From: Streptomyces varsoviensis
GTDB lineage: Bacteria > Actinomycetota > Actinomycetes > Streptomycetales > Streptomycetaceae
DNA length: 64,000 bases
NCBI RefSeq assembly: GCF_000718635.1
Contig: NZ_JOBF01000002.1
Span: forward strand, 1 to 64,000
Reading direction: 5' to 3'
Shown: positions 52,215 to 60,940 of the stretch, piece by piece
How the letters are laid out: every line of letters begins with the position of its first letter
Numbering within the stretch: the stretch's first letter is position 1
Notes under the pieces: generated by a model
Told to the model about the DNA's origin: nothing
Seen by the model: only the letters and a program-made list of their open reading frames with translations
Database searches by the model: none
Program-made: the position numbers and the translations under genes

Positions 52215-52256
52215 GTCAGCGGGCAGCCGCCCTGGCGCCTCCGGGGACCGACGAGC

Positions 52257-52709
52257 TCAGCTCACCGCCTGCTTCACGAGCGCGCTGATGCGCGCCTCCA
52301 CCTCGTCCGTCACCTCGGTCAGCGCGAAGGCGTTCGCCCACATCGTGCCCTCGTCGAGCTTCGCGAGGTCGCTGAAGCCGAGCGTCGCGTAGCGCGCCTT
52401 GAACTTCGCGGCGCTCTGGAAGTAGCAGAGCACCTTGTCGTCGAGCGCGTAGGCCGGCATCCCGTACCAGAGCTTCGGGGCCAGCTCGGGGGCGCTGGCC
52501 GTGACGACGGCGTGGACGCGCTCGGCCATGATCCGGTCCGAGTCCGGCATTTCGGCGATCTTCGCGAGGACGTCCCGCTTGGCCTCCGCCGCCTTCTCCG
52601 CGCGCGAGCCGCGACGGGCCGCCTTCTTCACCTCCTTGGCGTGCTCCTTCATCGCGGCCCGCTCCTCGGCGGTGAATCCCTCGTGCTTGCTGCTGTCGGC
52701 GCTGCTCAT
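52257..52709 (-). CDS. DUF1801 domain protein
   Basis: A 150-aa protein with the DUF1801/YdhG fold in its last 110 residues (P-K-L-W-Y-G-M-P-A-Y-A-L-D-D-K and T-L-G-F-S-D-L-A-K-L-D-E-G-T-M-W) after a Lys/Glu/Ala-rich helical head. A Bacillus relative (Fra) is an iron chaperone; function here is not proven. GGGGAG precedes the ATG. Converges with the SDR gene. Confidence 0.87.
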   Translation of the reverse strand: MSSADSSKHEGFTAEERAAMKEHAKEVKKAARRGSRAEKAAEAKRDVLAKIAEMPDSDRIMAERVHAVVTASAPELAPKLWYGMPAYALDDKVLCYFQSAAKFKARYATLGFSDLAKLDEGTMWANAFALTEVTDEVEARISALVKQAVS

Positions 52710-53120
52710 GGCGGATCTCCCCTTGAGGACTGCGGAAGCTCGATCTCGGACGCGGACGCGCCGGCGGCATGGCACACCACCCCGCCACCGGCTCGTGCCA
52801 TACCGAGGGCGTCTGAAAATGGAGCGTAGCCGCGGGCACTGACAACGGCCCGTCGCGCGCCTCCGGGCAGGGGGCATAGCCGATCTTCGTGCGGGCCGTT
52901 AGCCTCGGCCTGCACGAGGAGGCCCCTCCTCGGGTGAAGAAGAGAAGAGCATCGAGCCGTACCCGCGTGTCCGCAAAACGGCGGTGGCCGCGGGGCCGTC
53001 GCGCGGGCCGGCGCGGGATGCCGGTCGGGCGCGGTCCGCGAGACCGCGGACGACCGGCCCGTATCCGCCGCGTACGTACGCCCCGTGGCGGCAGCCGCCG
53101 GCTGTCCAAGGAGTCGTACG
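52710..53120. other. 411-bp divergent region
   Basis: Between the DUF1801 start (minus) and the LuxR-type start (plus). It includes a perfect inverted repeat GAGGAGG-CC-CCTCCTC (52916-52931) and an AT-richer patch near 52790-52830. No credible ORF. The ribosome site AAGGAG (53108-53113) ends the region. Confidence 0.5.
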
Positions 53121-54293
53121 TTGCTTCCGTTTCTCGACGTGCAGGGGATCACCGAAACCGTCTACCGGGCCATGCTCCAGCACCAGGAGCTGTCCGTCGA
53201 AGAACTCGCCGCCCACCTCTCGCTGTCCACCGACGACATTCGCGCCGCCCTGGACGAGCTCTTCGACTACCGGCTGCTCAGGGAGTCGTACGACAGCCCG
53301 GGCCGGCTCTTCGCCGTCGACCCGATCGTGGGTCTCCAGGAACTGCTGGCCAGAGAACGCCACGAACTGCACGAACGGCAGCAGCGGATCGCCGACAGCC
53401 AGCGCATGATCACCCGCATGCTCGCCGAGAGCGGGCGGCGCACCGTACGCGAGGGGGCCCTGCGCGACCGGGCCGCACGCGATCAGGCCATACCCGGCCG
53501 GGCCGTACGCGACCGGGCCGCTGACGGCCCGGCGGCCGACGGTCCAGCGGGTGACGGTCCAGCGGGTGACGGTCCAGCGGGTGGCGGCCCGGCGGACGGG
53601 GGAGGAGCGGGCGACGGCCGGGCCGCCGCCGGCGGGACCGGTGACGAGAACGGCGCCGAGCGGTTGGACGGCCTGCGAGCCGTCCGGCGACGGATCGAAC
53701 GGCTCACGGGCAACGCCTCCCGCGCCGTGGTGACGTTCCTGTCCGGCGGCCCCCAGTCGGCGGCCTCCCTGGCGGCCGCGCGCCGCAATGACGAATCGGT
53801 TCTGCGGCGCGGCGCGACCGTCCGCACCATCGGTCCGGACGCCGTCCGCCGGGACCCGGCCACCCTGGAGTACGCCCGCTGGCTCACCGGCCAGGGCGGC
53901 GAGTTCCGTACGTCGGCGAGCCTGCCGCCCGCCATGGTCCTCGTGGACAGCGCCGTCGCCCTGGTCTCCATCGACCCCGCCGACACCCGCGAGGGCGCGC
54001 TCTGCCTCACCAGACCCGGCGTGGTCGCCTCCCTCGGCGCGCTCTTCGAGTGCGTCTGGGACGCCGCCACCCCCCTGGGCGCGGACCGCGCCGCCGACCG
54101 GGCCGGACTGTCCGAGCAGGAACGCGAACTGCTCCTGCTCATCGCGCAGGGCCACACCGACGAGTCCGCCGCCGCCCAGCTCTTCGTCTCGCCGCGCACC
54201 TCGCGCCGCATGATGGCCTCGATCATGGAACGCCTGGGCGCGCGCAGCCGCTTCGAAGCGGGCGTCAAGGCCGCGCGGCACGGCTGGCTCTGA
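53121..54293 (+). CDS. TrmB-like/LuxR-type transcription regulator
   Basis: A 390-aa regulator. Residues 1-60 resemble a TrmB winged helix (I-T-E-T-V-Y-R-A-M-L and D-D-I-R-A-A-L-D-E-L). Residues 70-100 form a coiled coil. Residues 120-170 are a low-complexity D-G-P-A-G linker made by 15-bp DNA repeats. Residues 180-310 are a phospholipase-D-like sensory region. Residues 325-385 hold a LuxR helix-turn-helix (L-S-E-Q-E-R-E-L-L-L-L-I-A-Q-G and S-P-R-T-S-R-R-M). TTG start with AAGGAG 7 nt upstream. This type often controls peptide biosynthesis loci, so it may regulate the adjacent Hpg genes. Confidence 0.85.
   Translation: MLPFLDVQGITETVYRAMLQHQELSVEELAAHLSLSTDDIRAALDELFDYRLLRESYDSPGRLFAVDPIVGLQELLARERHELHERQQRIADSQRMITRMLAESGRRTVREGALRDRAARDQAIPGRAVRDRAADGPAADGPAGDGPAGDGPAGGGPADGGGAGDGRAAAGGTGDENGAERLDGLRAVRRRIERLTGNASRAVVTFLSGGPQSAASLAAARRNDESVLRRGATVRTIGPDAVRRDPATLEYARWLTGQGGEFRTSASLPPAMVLVDSAVALVSIDPADTREGALCLTRPGVVASLGALFECVWDAATPLGADRAADRAGLSEQERELLLLIAQGHTDESAAAQLFVSPRTSRRMMASIMERLGARSRFEAGVKAARHGWL
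53538..53582 (+). repeat. Three perfect 15-bp tandem repeats inside a coding region
   Basis: GACGGTCCAGCGGGT is repeated three times without a mismatch (53538-53582), flanked by degenerate copies. Each unit adds five residues (D-G-P-A-G) to the linker of the LuxR-type regulator, so copy-number change would keep the frame. Confidence 0.88.
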
Positions 54294-54307
54294 GACGGCC
54301 CGGCCCC

Positions 54308-54336
54308 GCCCCGTACGCCGCGCGGGCGTACGGGGC
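54308..54336. terminator. Bidirectional terminator
   Basis: GCCCCGTACGCC and GGCGTACGGGGC form a perfect 12-bp stem with a 5-nt loop, between the convergent LuxR-type and hpgT genes. Confidence 0.85.
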
Positions 54337-54389
54337 AGGGCCCCGCGGTCGGAGTGATGCATGACGGGCGGACCCGTCCTGACCGGCCG

Positions 54390-55694
54390 TCAGAGCCGTG
54401 CGGTGATCACCTCGGCCAGCCGGTCGAGCCCCGTCTCGATCTGCTCCGTCGTCAGATAGCTGCACGACAGCCGCATCTGATGCGCCGCCGCGTCGCTGTC
54501 GTGGAAGTGGCGCATCGGCGTGAACAGCACGCCGTGTTCGTTCGCCGCGATGTCGAGCAGTGCGTCGGTGACCGGGAACGGCACCGTCAGCCCCACGAAG
54601 AAGCCGCCGGCGGGCGTGTTCCAGCGCACCCCGTCCAGACCGCCGAGGCGCGCGCCCAGCCCGCGCAGCAGGCAGTCGAGATTGCGCCGGTAGACGCCGA
54701 TCTGCCGCTGGTTGGCCCGCAGCAGACTGCCCTCGTGCTCCAGCAGCATGCCGCCCACCAGGGCCTGGCTCACCGCCGGAGTGTTGACCGTGACCATGCT
54801 CTTGGCCTTCGACAGCTCATCGGCCAGCAGCCCGCCGTCCGGCCCCGCGACCCGCTGGTCCGCCACGGCGAACCCCACCCGCGCGCCGGGAAAGCAGGTC
54901 TTCGCCAGCGACCCGAGGTAGACCACGCGCTGCCCCGTGTCGAGCGCCTTGAGGGTCGGCGGCCGTTCGCCCTCCACCGCCTGGAAGAACCCGTAGGGAT
55001 TGTCCTCCAGCAGGAGCAGATCCTGCTCGGCGGCGATCTCCAGCAGCCGGTGGCGGCCGCGTACGGTCATGCTGAGGCCGCTCGGATTGGAGAAGTCGGG
55101 CACGAGGTAGAGCGCCCGGGGCCGCAGCCCCTCCGCGCGGGCGGCCGCGACCACGGCGAGCAGATCGTCCGGGTCCACGCCGTCCGTTCCCTCGCCGACC
55201 GGACGGACGGGGAAGTCCAGCAGCCGCGCCGCGCCGGTCAGCCCGACGTACGTGGGCGCCACGGCCAGCAGCACATCGCGGTCCGAGGCCCGCAGCGCGC
55301 GCAGCACCAGCCACAGCGCCTCCTGGGCGCCGACCGTGACGAGGACGGCCTCCGGATCCACGGTGATCCCCTCGTCCACGGCGAGCTGCCGCGCGATGAG
55401 TTCGTGGACGATGCCCTTGGTACGTCCGTACTGGAACAGCTCCCGGTGGACCCGCGTCCGGTCGTACCCCTTCGTGTCCGTCAGATAGGCGGCGTAGGCG
55501 TCGAGATAGCGGTGCAGGTCGGCGAGGTCGAAGGTGTCCTCGCACGGCCGGCCGGGCGCGAAGGAGATCGCGTCCGGGAAGCGGTTCGCCACCTCGTTGA
55601 GGAAGTTCATCGACAGCAGTGCCGGGTCGCGCAGCGAGGCGTGCAGCTCGGCCGGGTCGAGCCGGACGGCCGCCGCGGGTTCGACCGTCGTCAT
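54390..55694 (-). CDS. hpgT: 4-hydroxyphenylglycine aminotransferase (PLP-dependent, class I/II)
   Basis: A 434-aa aminotransferase: F-A-P-G-R-P near residue 47, Q-Y-G-R-T-K-G, V-T-V-G-A-Q-E-A-L, V-P-D-F-S-N-P-S-G and the PLP lysine in G-S-L-A-K-T-C-F-P-G-A-R. Placement directly after hmaS and the hydroxymandelate oxidase identifies it as HpgT, which converts 4-hydroxyphenylglyoxylate to L-4-hydroxyphenylglycine with tyrosine as amino donor, regenerating 4-hydroxyphenylpyruvate. Its ATG overlaps the oxidase stop by 4 nt. A general aminotransferase role cannot be fully excluded from sequence alone. Confidence 0.88.
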   Translation of the reverse strand: MTTVEPAAAVRLDPAELHASLRDPALLSMNFLNEVANRFPDAISFAPGRPCEDTFDLADLHRYLDAYAAYLTDTKGYDRTRVHRELFQYGRTKGIVHELIARQLAVDEGITVDPEAVLVTVGAQEALWLVLRALRASDRDVLLAVAPTYVGLTGAARLLDFPVRPVGEGTDGVDPDDLLAVVAAARAEGLRPRALYLVPDFSNPSGLSMTVRGRHRLLEIAAEQDLLLLEDNPYGFFQAVEGERPPTLKALDTGQRVVYLGSLAKTCFPGARVGFAVADQRVAGPDGGLLADELSKAKSMVTVNTPAVSQALVGGMLLEHEGSLLRANQRQIGVYRRNLDCLLRGLGARLGGLDGVRWNTPAGGFFVGLTVPFPVTDALLDIAANEHGVLFTPMRHFHDSDAAAHQMRLSCSYLTTEQIETGLDRLAEVITARL

Positions 55695-56893
55695 CGCACA
55701 CCGCCTCCGTACGTACGGGCGTCCGGGACCCGCGCCGTCAGCAGCCGGACGGCGTCGAGGTCGGCGCAGCCGGCCAGCTCCAGGGCCGAGCGCAGTTCGA
55801 CGGCGAGCAAGTCGAGGACCTGGCGCACCCCCGCCTCGCCCCCGGCGGCCAGCCCCCACAGCGCGGGCCGGCCGAGCAGGACGCCGCTCGCGCCCAGCAC
55901 CAGGGCCTTGAGCACGTCGGTGCCGCCGCGGACGCCGCTGTCCAGCAGGACCCGGCAGCGGGCCGGGGTCGCCTCGCGTACCGCCGGCAGCATGTCGACG
56001 GCGGCCACGGCGGAGTCGAGCTGGCGGCCCCCGTGGTTGGAGACCACCACGGCGTCCGCGCCGAGGTCGGCCGCGAGCGCGGCGTCCCGCGGGTCCAGCA
56101 GCCCCTTCACGATCAGCGGCAGCCGGGTCCGTTCCCGCAGCATGCTGATGTCGTCCCAGCTCAGCCCGGCCGCGAAGGCCCTGGCCGTGTGCTCCGCCAC
56201 GGCCGAGACGCCGGGCCGCCGGTCATGCGTCTCCGCGACGCTCGCCGGGTCCAGATTGGCGGCCGCCACATCGGTCGGCAGGGCGAAGCCGTTGCGCAGG
56301 TCCCGCAGCCGCCGCGCCATCCGGGGCACGTCCACGGTGACGACGAGCGCCGCGCAGCCCGCCTCCTCGGCCCGTACGACCAGCTCGGCCGTGGCCCCGC
56401 GGTCCCGCAGGCAGTAGAGCTGGAACCACGTGATGCCGCCGAGGGCGGTGACGGACTCGATCGGCCGGCTGCTCAGCATCGACAGGGCGAACGGCACCCC
56501 GGCCGCCGCGGCGGCCCGCGCCGTCGCCAACTCGCCGTCTTCGTGCGCCAGTTGCTGATACGCCATCGGGGCCACCGCGACCGGCATGGCGGCCGTCGGG
56601 GCGCCGGGCAGCGCGGCCTCGGTGTCGCAGCCGGAGGCCCCGGCCAGGACACGGGGCACGAGGCCGATCCGGTCCAGCGCCGCCCGGTTGGCCGCGAGGG
56701 TCAGTTCGGCGCCGCTGCCGCCCGCGATGAAGTCCCACACCTCGGCGGGCAGCACCCGCTGGGCTACGGCCGCGAAGTCCGCTACGGCCATGGGCGCAGT
56801 GCCGACCGCCTCGCCGTCCGTGGCGGCGCCGGGGCCGGAGCGGGTGTCGGGATCGGGGCCGGTGCCGGCGGAGGTTCGCGTCAGGCCGCTCAC
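55691..56893 (-). CDS. hmo: 4-hydroxymandelate oxidase (FMN-dependent, first copy)
   Basis: A 400-aa FMN-dependent alpha-hydroxy-acid oxidase: V-A-P-M-A-Y-Q-Q-L, K263 in L-I-V-K-G-L, catalytic H287 with R290 in V-S-N-H-G-G-R-Q-L-D, and the D-S-G-V-R-G-G-T-D FMN-phosphate loop. It oxidises 4-hydroxymandelate to 4-hydroxyphenylglyoxylate. The first 35 residues are a Gly/Pro/Asp-rich extension; ATG 35 codons in is an alternative start. The GTG overlaps the hmaS stop by 4 nt, so the three genes are coupled. Confidence 0.9.
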   Translation of the reverse strand: MSGLTRTSAGTGPDPDTRSGPGAATDGEAVGTAPMAVADFAAVAQRVLPAEVWDFIAGGSGAELTLAANRAALDRIGLVPRVLAGASGCDTEAALPGAPTAAMPVAVAPMAYQQLAHEDGELATARAAAAAGVPFALSMLSSRPIESVTALGGITWFQLYCLRDRGATAELVVRAEEAGCAALVVTVDVPRMARRLRDLRNGFALPTDVAAANLDPASVAETHDRRPGVSAVAEHTARAFAAGLSWDDISMLRERTRLPLIVKGLLDPRDAALAADLGADAVVVSNHGGRQLDSAVAAVDMLPAVREATPARCRVLLDSGVRGGTDVLKALVLGASGVLLGRPALWGLAAGGEAGVRQVLDLLAVELRSALELAGCADLDAVRLLTARVPDARTYGGGVR

Positions 56894-58032
56894 CGGGCCT
56901 CCCCCGCGGGACCCGCCGAACCCGTCGGTCCCGCGAAACCGTCCGGCCCCGCGGAACCGTCCGGCCCCTCCGGCGCCTCGGCCCCCTCCGATGCCAGGCG
57001 CTCGGCCTCGACGGCCTCGTACAGGGCCTTGATGTTGCCGCTGCCGAACGTACTGGCGCCGAAGCGCTCGATCACCTCGTAGAACAGTGTGTTGCTCGGG
57101 TGCGTGGAGCGCGTGAAGATCTGGAAGAGCTGGCCGTCGTGGTCCTCGTCCACCAGCACGTTCCGCTCCCGCAGTTCCTCCGTGGTGTGCCGGGCCAGAT
57201 CGAGGCGGCCCGGCAGCATCGCGTAGTAGGAGTCGGGCGCGGACAGGAAGCCGACGCCGCGCTCGGCCAGCGTGCCGACCGTCTCCACGATGTCCGCCGT
57301 GGAGAAGGCGAGATGCTGGACGCCGGCGCCGCCGTGGTCCTTGACGAAGCGGTTGATCTGGCCGGGCGCGGCGGTGGCCACCGGCTGGATCAGGGTGAAG
57401 GTGATCTCCCCGGACGGGCTCTGCACCACCTTCGACTCCATCGCCTGCGCCCCCACCGCGATGTCCTCGGTGAACGTCATCCGGAAGCCGAGCACACGGG
57501 TGTAGAACTCCACCGCCGGGTCGAGGTCGCCGGACTCCAGACAGACCGCGAAGTGGTCCACGTCCGCGAGGAGTTCGTCCGGACCGGCCGCGCCGGCCTC
57601 GGCGAGCGCGGTGAAGCCCGAGGGCACGGCGGGCCGTCCGGCCTCGGTCAGGGTGTGCACCACGTCCCCGAAGCCCGCGATCACCGCGGTGGTACGGCCG
57701 TCCGCGCGCCGCGACGGCGACGCGAGCGGCACCGCGCCGCGCTCCACGGCCCCGGCGAACGCCGCGGACACGTCGGACACGGTGAACGCGATATCCGCCA
57801 CCGCGTCCCCGTGGGCCCGCACATAATCGGCCGCCGGGTGGCTGTCGGTACGGGCCTGGGTCAGTACGAGGGTGATCCGGCCCTGCTGAAGGGCGACGGA
57901 TTCGCTGTCCGGTGAGTCGGCTCGGGCCACTGGGCGGAAGCCGTAGAGGTCGGTCATCTGGGCCGAGGCCGCCGCCAAGTCGGCGACGCGGAACTCGACA
58001 TGGCCAAGGCCAAAATCGGGCGCGTAAGTCAT
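56890..58032 (-). CDS. hmaS: 4-hydroxymandelate synthase (first copy)
   Basis: A 380-aa non-heme iron dioxygenase with two VOC domains, related to 4-hydroxyphenylpyruvate dioxygenase. Iron ligands are H160, H240 and E319. The C-terminal G-N-I-K-A-L-Y-E-A-V-E carries Ile where HPPD enzymes usually have Phe, a mark of HmaS. It turns 4-hydroxyphenylpyruvate into (S)-4-hydroxymandelate, the first committed step to Hpg. A 30-residue tail of G-P-A-G-P-D repeats follows the catalytic part. First gene of a three-gene coupled operon; no clear ribosome site is seen. Confidence 0.9.
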   Translation of the reverse strand: MTYAPDFGLGHVEFRVADLAAASAQMTDLYGFRPVARADSPDSESVALQQGRITLVLTQARTDSHPAADYVRAHGDAVADIAFTVSDVSAAFAGAVERGAVPLASPSRRADGRTTAVIAGFGDVVHTLTEAGRPAVPSGFTALAEAGAAGPDELLADVDHFAVCLESGDLDPAVEFYTRVLGFRMTFTEDIAVGAQAMESKVVQSPSGEITFTLIQPVATAAPGQINRFVKDHGGAGVQHLAFSTADIVETVGTLAERGVGFLSAPDSYYAMLPGRLDLARHTTEELRERNVLVDEDHDGQLFQIFTRSTHPSNTLFYEVIERFGASTFGSGNIKALYEAVEAERLASEGAEAPEGPDGSAGPDGFAGPTGSAGPAGEAR

Positions 58033-58252
58033 GACAGAACCATTCGTCGGGCAATGGGGATGCCGGGAGGGATGAGGGGCGGTACGGGCGCCGGTGCCGG
58101 CGCCGGGAATTCGCCGGCGGAAGCGGAGAACGGCCTCCGTACTCCGGCCTCCGGACAGAACAGAGCGTCCTGCCGGGACTCGACGGCGGTCAAGGGCACC
58201 CGGCACGGGCCGGGGGCGGGTGTGGGGGATCGTCGGGCGTACGGTCGGATGG

Positions 58253-58579
58253 TCAGGGGGCCGGATCCAGGCCCGGATCCGGGCCCGGGCCGGGGCCTTC
58301 GGGCGCCGGCCCGAGGGCGGCCACCTCCCAGCCGCGCAGCAGAGGCGACGAGGCCAGCGCCCTGCGGCAGATCGCCGTGGTCGCCTCGGCGGCCGCCGCG
58401 CTGTCGAGGCGGCTGTAGAAACCCAGATGGATGCGGCAGGCGCCGGACCGGATGCTCACATGCTCCAGTTGGGCCTCCGGAGTGGCGAACACCCACATCA
58501 CATCCGAGATCTCCGCGGCCCGCGGCTCGCCCGCCGAATACCGGCCGCGCGGGGCGAGCGTGACCATGATGAGACGCAT
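58253..58579 (-). CDS. Small conserved hypothetical protein
   Basis: A 108-aa protein of unknown family: beta-rich start (M-R-L-I-M-V-T-L-A-P), I-S-D-V-M-W-V-F-A-T-P-E-A-Q-L-E-H-V-S-I-R-S, an I-H-L-G-F-Y strand, a helix rich in Ala, C-R-R-A-L-A-S-S-P-L-L-R-G-W, then a Gly/Pro tail. I recall similar short proteins in streptomycetes next to regulators or tiny ORFs but cannot assign a role. ATG 58579 is used; ATG 58567 is possible. It lies upstream of hmaS on the same strand, 220 bp away. Confidence 0.6.
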   Translation of the reverse strand: MRLIMVTLAPRGRYSAGEPRAAEISDVMWVFATPEAQLEHVSIRSGACRIHLGFYSRLDSAAAAEATTAICRRALASSPLLRGWEVAALGPAPEGPGPGPDPGLDPAP

Positions 58580-58609
58580 AACGCAGCCCGGCCGAATCGG
58601 ACAGCCGGA

Positions 58610-58738
58610 TTACGCGGCGGGCGCTGCGGGTTCGCGGTCCGGGGCCACGCCGGCTTCGTCGCTCGCGCCGGCCCCGTGACGGCGGCGCATGACCGGTTCG
58701 GTGCGGGTGGTGCCAGGAATCCGAGCGGAAAGCGGCAT
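58610..58738 (-). CDS. Possible 42-aa peptide gene
   Basis: A 42-codon ORF ending in TAA: M-P-L-S-A-R-I-P-G-T-T-R-T-E-P-V-M-R-R-R at the start, Ala/Pro/Glu-rich at the end, no Cys. It has GC-rich third positions typical of coding sequence and a GGGG motif 9 nt before the ATG. The 108-aa gene begins 30 nt after its stop on the same strand, so they could be co-transcribed. It might be a ribosomally made peptide or a leader peptide, or chance. Confidence 0.35.
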   Translation of the reverse strand: MPLSARIPGTTRTEPVMRRRHGAGASDEAGVAPDREPAAPAA

Positions 58739-58974
58739 GGAAATACCCCAGGGAATAGGCAGGTCGATGGGCCTTTCGAGAAGGGGGCTCCGGTGGTCCG
58801 GGGCCGCCGTCCCCCTTGATCAATAGTCACCGGGGCGACGGCCTCCGGGAAGACGAACCAACCGGCCGGAACCGTCCAGGCCGCTTCAGTCCACTCGGTG
58901 GGCGCCGGACCCTCGGGGCCGGGAGGCGGCTGGGCCGTTCGTCGTCCGGGGGCGGCCGTGCCGGCGCGGCAGCG
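58739..58974. other. 236-bp gap upstream of the small-ORF pair
   Basis: Contains TTGATCAA (58816-58823) within an AT-richer patch (GATCAATAGTCACC), the likely promoter area for minus-strand transcription towards the 42-aa and 108-aa genes. No gene is seen. Confidence 0.4.
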
Positions 58975-59502
58975 TCAGCCGAGCCACTTGCGGAGCAGGG
59001 CCTCGCGTTCGGCGGGGCGCGGAGACTTGCCCTCCCAGGAGCGGCCCCAGTCGGACATCGCGGCGAGGGTGGTGGCCATCGTGGCCTCGCCCTCGGTGAG
59101 CCGGGAGAGGAGGGCGCGGGAGAGTTCGATCTCCGCTGGGGGGTAGCCGACGGCGGCCGCGACGAAGGCGGACAACGCGTGGGTGCCGGAGGGGGTTTCC
59201 ACGCGCACCGTGATCAGTGGCGGGGCCTCGTCGACGTAGCCCGGGCCGTTCTGGACGACCAGGGTCAGCAAGGTGTCCAGGGCCGTGTGCCGGACGGAGT
59301 CGATCCGCCGCATGAGGGACTTCTCGGGGACGTCCGCCACGGTCAGGGCGCGCACATCCGCCCAGAGGTAGAGGCCGGACTGGTCGTCGCCGAGGGCCAC
59401 CACGCCTTCTGGCGCCAGGCGCACCCCCGGCGCGGAACCGGACGGCTTCGCGCCTACGTACACGTCGCCGCCGGCGATCCAGAACAGGCCCACCATGGCC
59501 AT
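58975..59502 (-). CDS. Conserved hypothetical protein
   Basis: A 175-aa protein with no recognised domain: M-V-G-L-F-W-I-A-G-G-D-V-Y-V-G near the start, V-R-L-A-P-E-G-V-V-A-L-G, W-A-D-V-R-A-L-T-V, and a C-terminal helix with W-G-R-S-W-E-G-K-S-P. It looks like a cytoplasmic alpha/beta protein of a type frequent in streptomycetes. The start is set at M-A-M-V-G because upstream codons lack bias; an ORF extends to 59781. Divergent from the DAHP synthase gene. Confidence 0.7.
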   Translation of the reverse strand: MAMVGLFWIAGGDVYVGAKPSGSAPGVRLAPEGVVALGDDQSGLYLWADVRALTVADVPEKSLMRRIDSVRHTALDTLLTLVVQNGPGYVDEAPPLITVRVETPSGTHALSAFVAAAVGYPPAEIELSRALLSRLTEGEATMATTLAAMSDWGRSWEGKSPRPAEREALLRKWLG

Positions 59503-59659
59503 GGGTTGCTCACTTCCCCCGGCGAACGGCACCGCCGCCGTGGCGTACATCGAATGGTCAATACATGCGGCCCGAACCGCCGAGGGGTGGCTCTCAGCGC
59601 GGCCCGTGCCGCTCAGTCTACCGTCCGCGCGAATCCCGCCGGAAAAAGGCGCGGAATTG

Positions 59660-59688
59660 TTGAGCGGGCATCGCCGTCCTCGTAACCT
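59660..59688 (+). promoter_or_regulatory. Sigma-70-like promoter for the DAHP synthase gene
   Basis: TTGAGC (59660-59665) and TAACCT (59683-59688) are separated by exactly 17 nt. The transcription start would be near 59695, giving a leader of about 187 nt before the ATG at 59882. The rest of the 379-bp gap between divergent genes holds no gene. Confidence 0.6.
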
Positions 59689-59881
59689 GTTGAACGAAAA
59701 GCGCGGCGCTACGGACATGGCCGCGCCCGTGTTCACCCCGGATTCCTTTCGTCCGCCTTGGGCCGGACGGCGAAGGCGCACGGATTTCCCCGTTCACCTC
59801 CGTACAACGCGCCGAATGACTTTCATCCGCTCCCAGGGGTCTTCGCGGCCCGGGAGCTCTCAGCGACGGGAGGAACCTCTC

Positions 59882-60940
59882 ATGGTGGTGGTGATGGCCC
59901 CGGAGGCCACACAGGACGAAATCGACGCCATTGTCGGTCTGGTGCGCTCGGCGGGCGGTGACGCCTTCGTGAGCCGCGGGGTGACGCGCACGATCGTCGG
60001 GCTGGTCGGCGACGTGGACGCGTTCGAGGCGCTGAACCTGCGCAGCCGGGCCGGCGTGCTGGACGCGGTGCGGATCTCGGTGCCGTACAAGCTGATCAGC
60101 CGGGAGCATCACGCGGCCCGCTCGGTGATCAGCGTCGGCGGCGTGCCGATCGGCCCGGACACCCTGACGGTGATCGCGGGCCCGTGCGCCGTCGAATCGC
60201 CGGAGCAGACCCTGGCCGCGGCGCGGATGGCGCAGGCCGCCGGGGCGTCGCTGCTGCGCGGCGGCGCGTTCAAGCCGCGCACCTCGCCGTACGCCTACCA
60301 GGGCCTCGGCGAGGCCGGGCTGCGCGTCCTCGCGGACGTACGGGCCGAGACCGGCCTGCCGGTGGTGACCGAGGTCATCGACGCGGCCGGCGTCGACCTG
60401 GTCGCCTCCTACGCTGACATGCTCCAGGTCGGCACGCGCAACATGCACAACTTCGCGCTGCTCCAGGCGGTGGGGGCGGCGGGCCGGCCGGTGCTGCTCA
60501 AGCGGGGTTTCGGGGCGACGGTCGAGGAGTGGCTGATGGCGGCGGAGTACATCGCGCAGCGCGGCAACCTGGACATCGTGCTGTGCGAGCGGGGCATCCG
60601 CACCTTCGAGACCGCGACCCGCAACACCCTGGACATCAGCGCCGTGCCGCTGGCCCAGCGGCTGTCCCACCTCCCGGTGATCGTGGACCCGTCGCACTCC
60701 GGCGGGCGGCGGGAGCTGGTGCTGCCGCTGACCCGGGCGGCCCTCGCGGTCGGCGCGGACGGCGTGATGATCGATGTGCACCCCGAGCCCAAGAGGGCGC
60801 TGTGCGACGGCGACCAGGCGCTGGTCGACGGCGACATCGAGGACATCGCGACGGCCATCGGGGTGCTCGCGCCGCTGATGGGGCGCGTTCTGACCCGGCC
60901 CGCGGCACGGGACGGGGTGGGCGCCGCGGTCGCCCCGTAG
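59882..60940 (+). CDS. aroF: 3-deoxy-7-phosphoheptulonate (DAHP) synthase, AroF Ibeta type
   Basis: A 352-aa enzyme: an N-terminal ferredoxin-like regulatory domain (about 1-75) and a TIM-barrel catalytic domain with A-G-P-C-A-V-E-S, L-R-G-G-A-F-K-P-R-T-S-P-Y-A-Y-Q-G, R-N-M-H-N-F and D-P-S-H-S-G-G-R-R. It condenses PEP and erythrose-4-phosphate, the entry to the shikimate pathway. Beside two hmaS genes it is best read as a cluster-dedicated copy that raises 4-hydroxyphenylpyruvate supply, as in glycopeptide clusters. GGGAGG precedes the ATG by about 8 nt. Confidence 0.92.
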   Translation: MVVVMAPEATQDEIDAIVGLVRSAGGDAFVSRGVTRTIVGLVGDVDAFEALNLRSRAGVLDAVRISVPYKLISREHHAARSVISVGGVPIGPDTLTVIAGPCAVESPEQTLAAARMAQAAGASLLRGGAFKPRTSPYAYQGLGEAGLRVLADVRAETGLPVVTEVIDAAGVDLVASYADMLQVGTRNMHNFALLQAVGAAGRPVLLKRGFGATVEEWLMAAEYIAQRGNLDIVLCERGIRTFETATRNTLDISAVPLAQRLSHLPVIVDPSHSGGRRELVLPLTRAALAVGADGVMIDVHPEPKRALCDGDQALVDGDIEDIATAIGVLAPLMGRVLTRPAARDGVGAAVAP

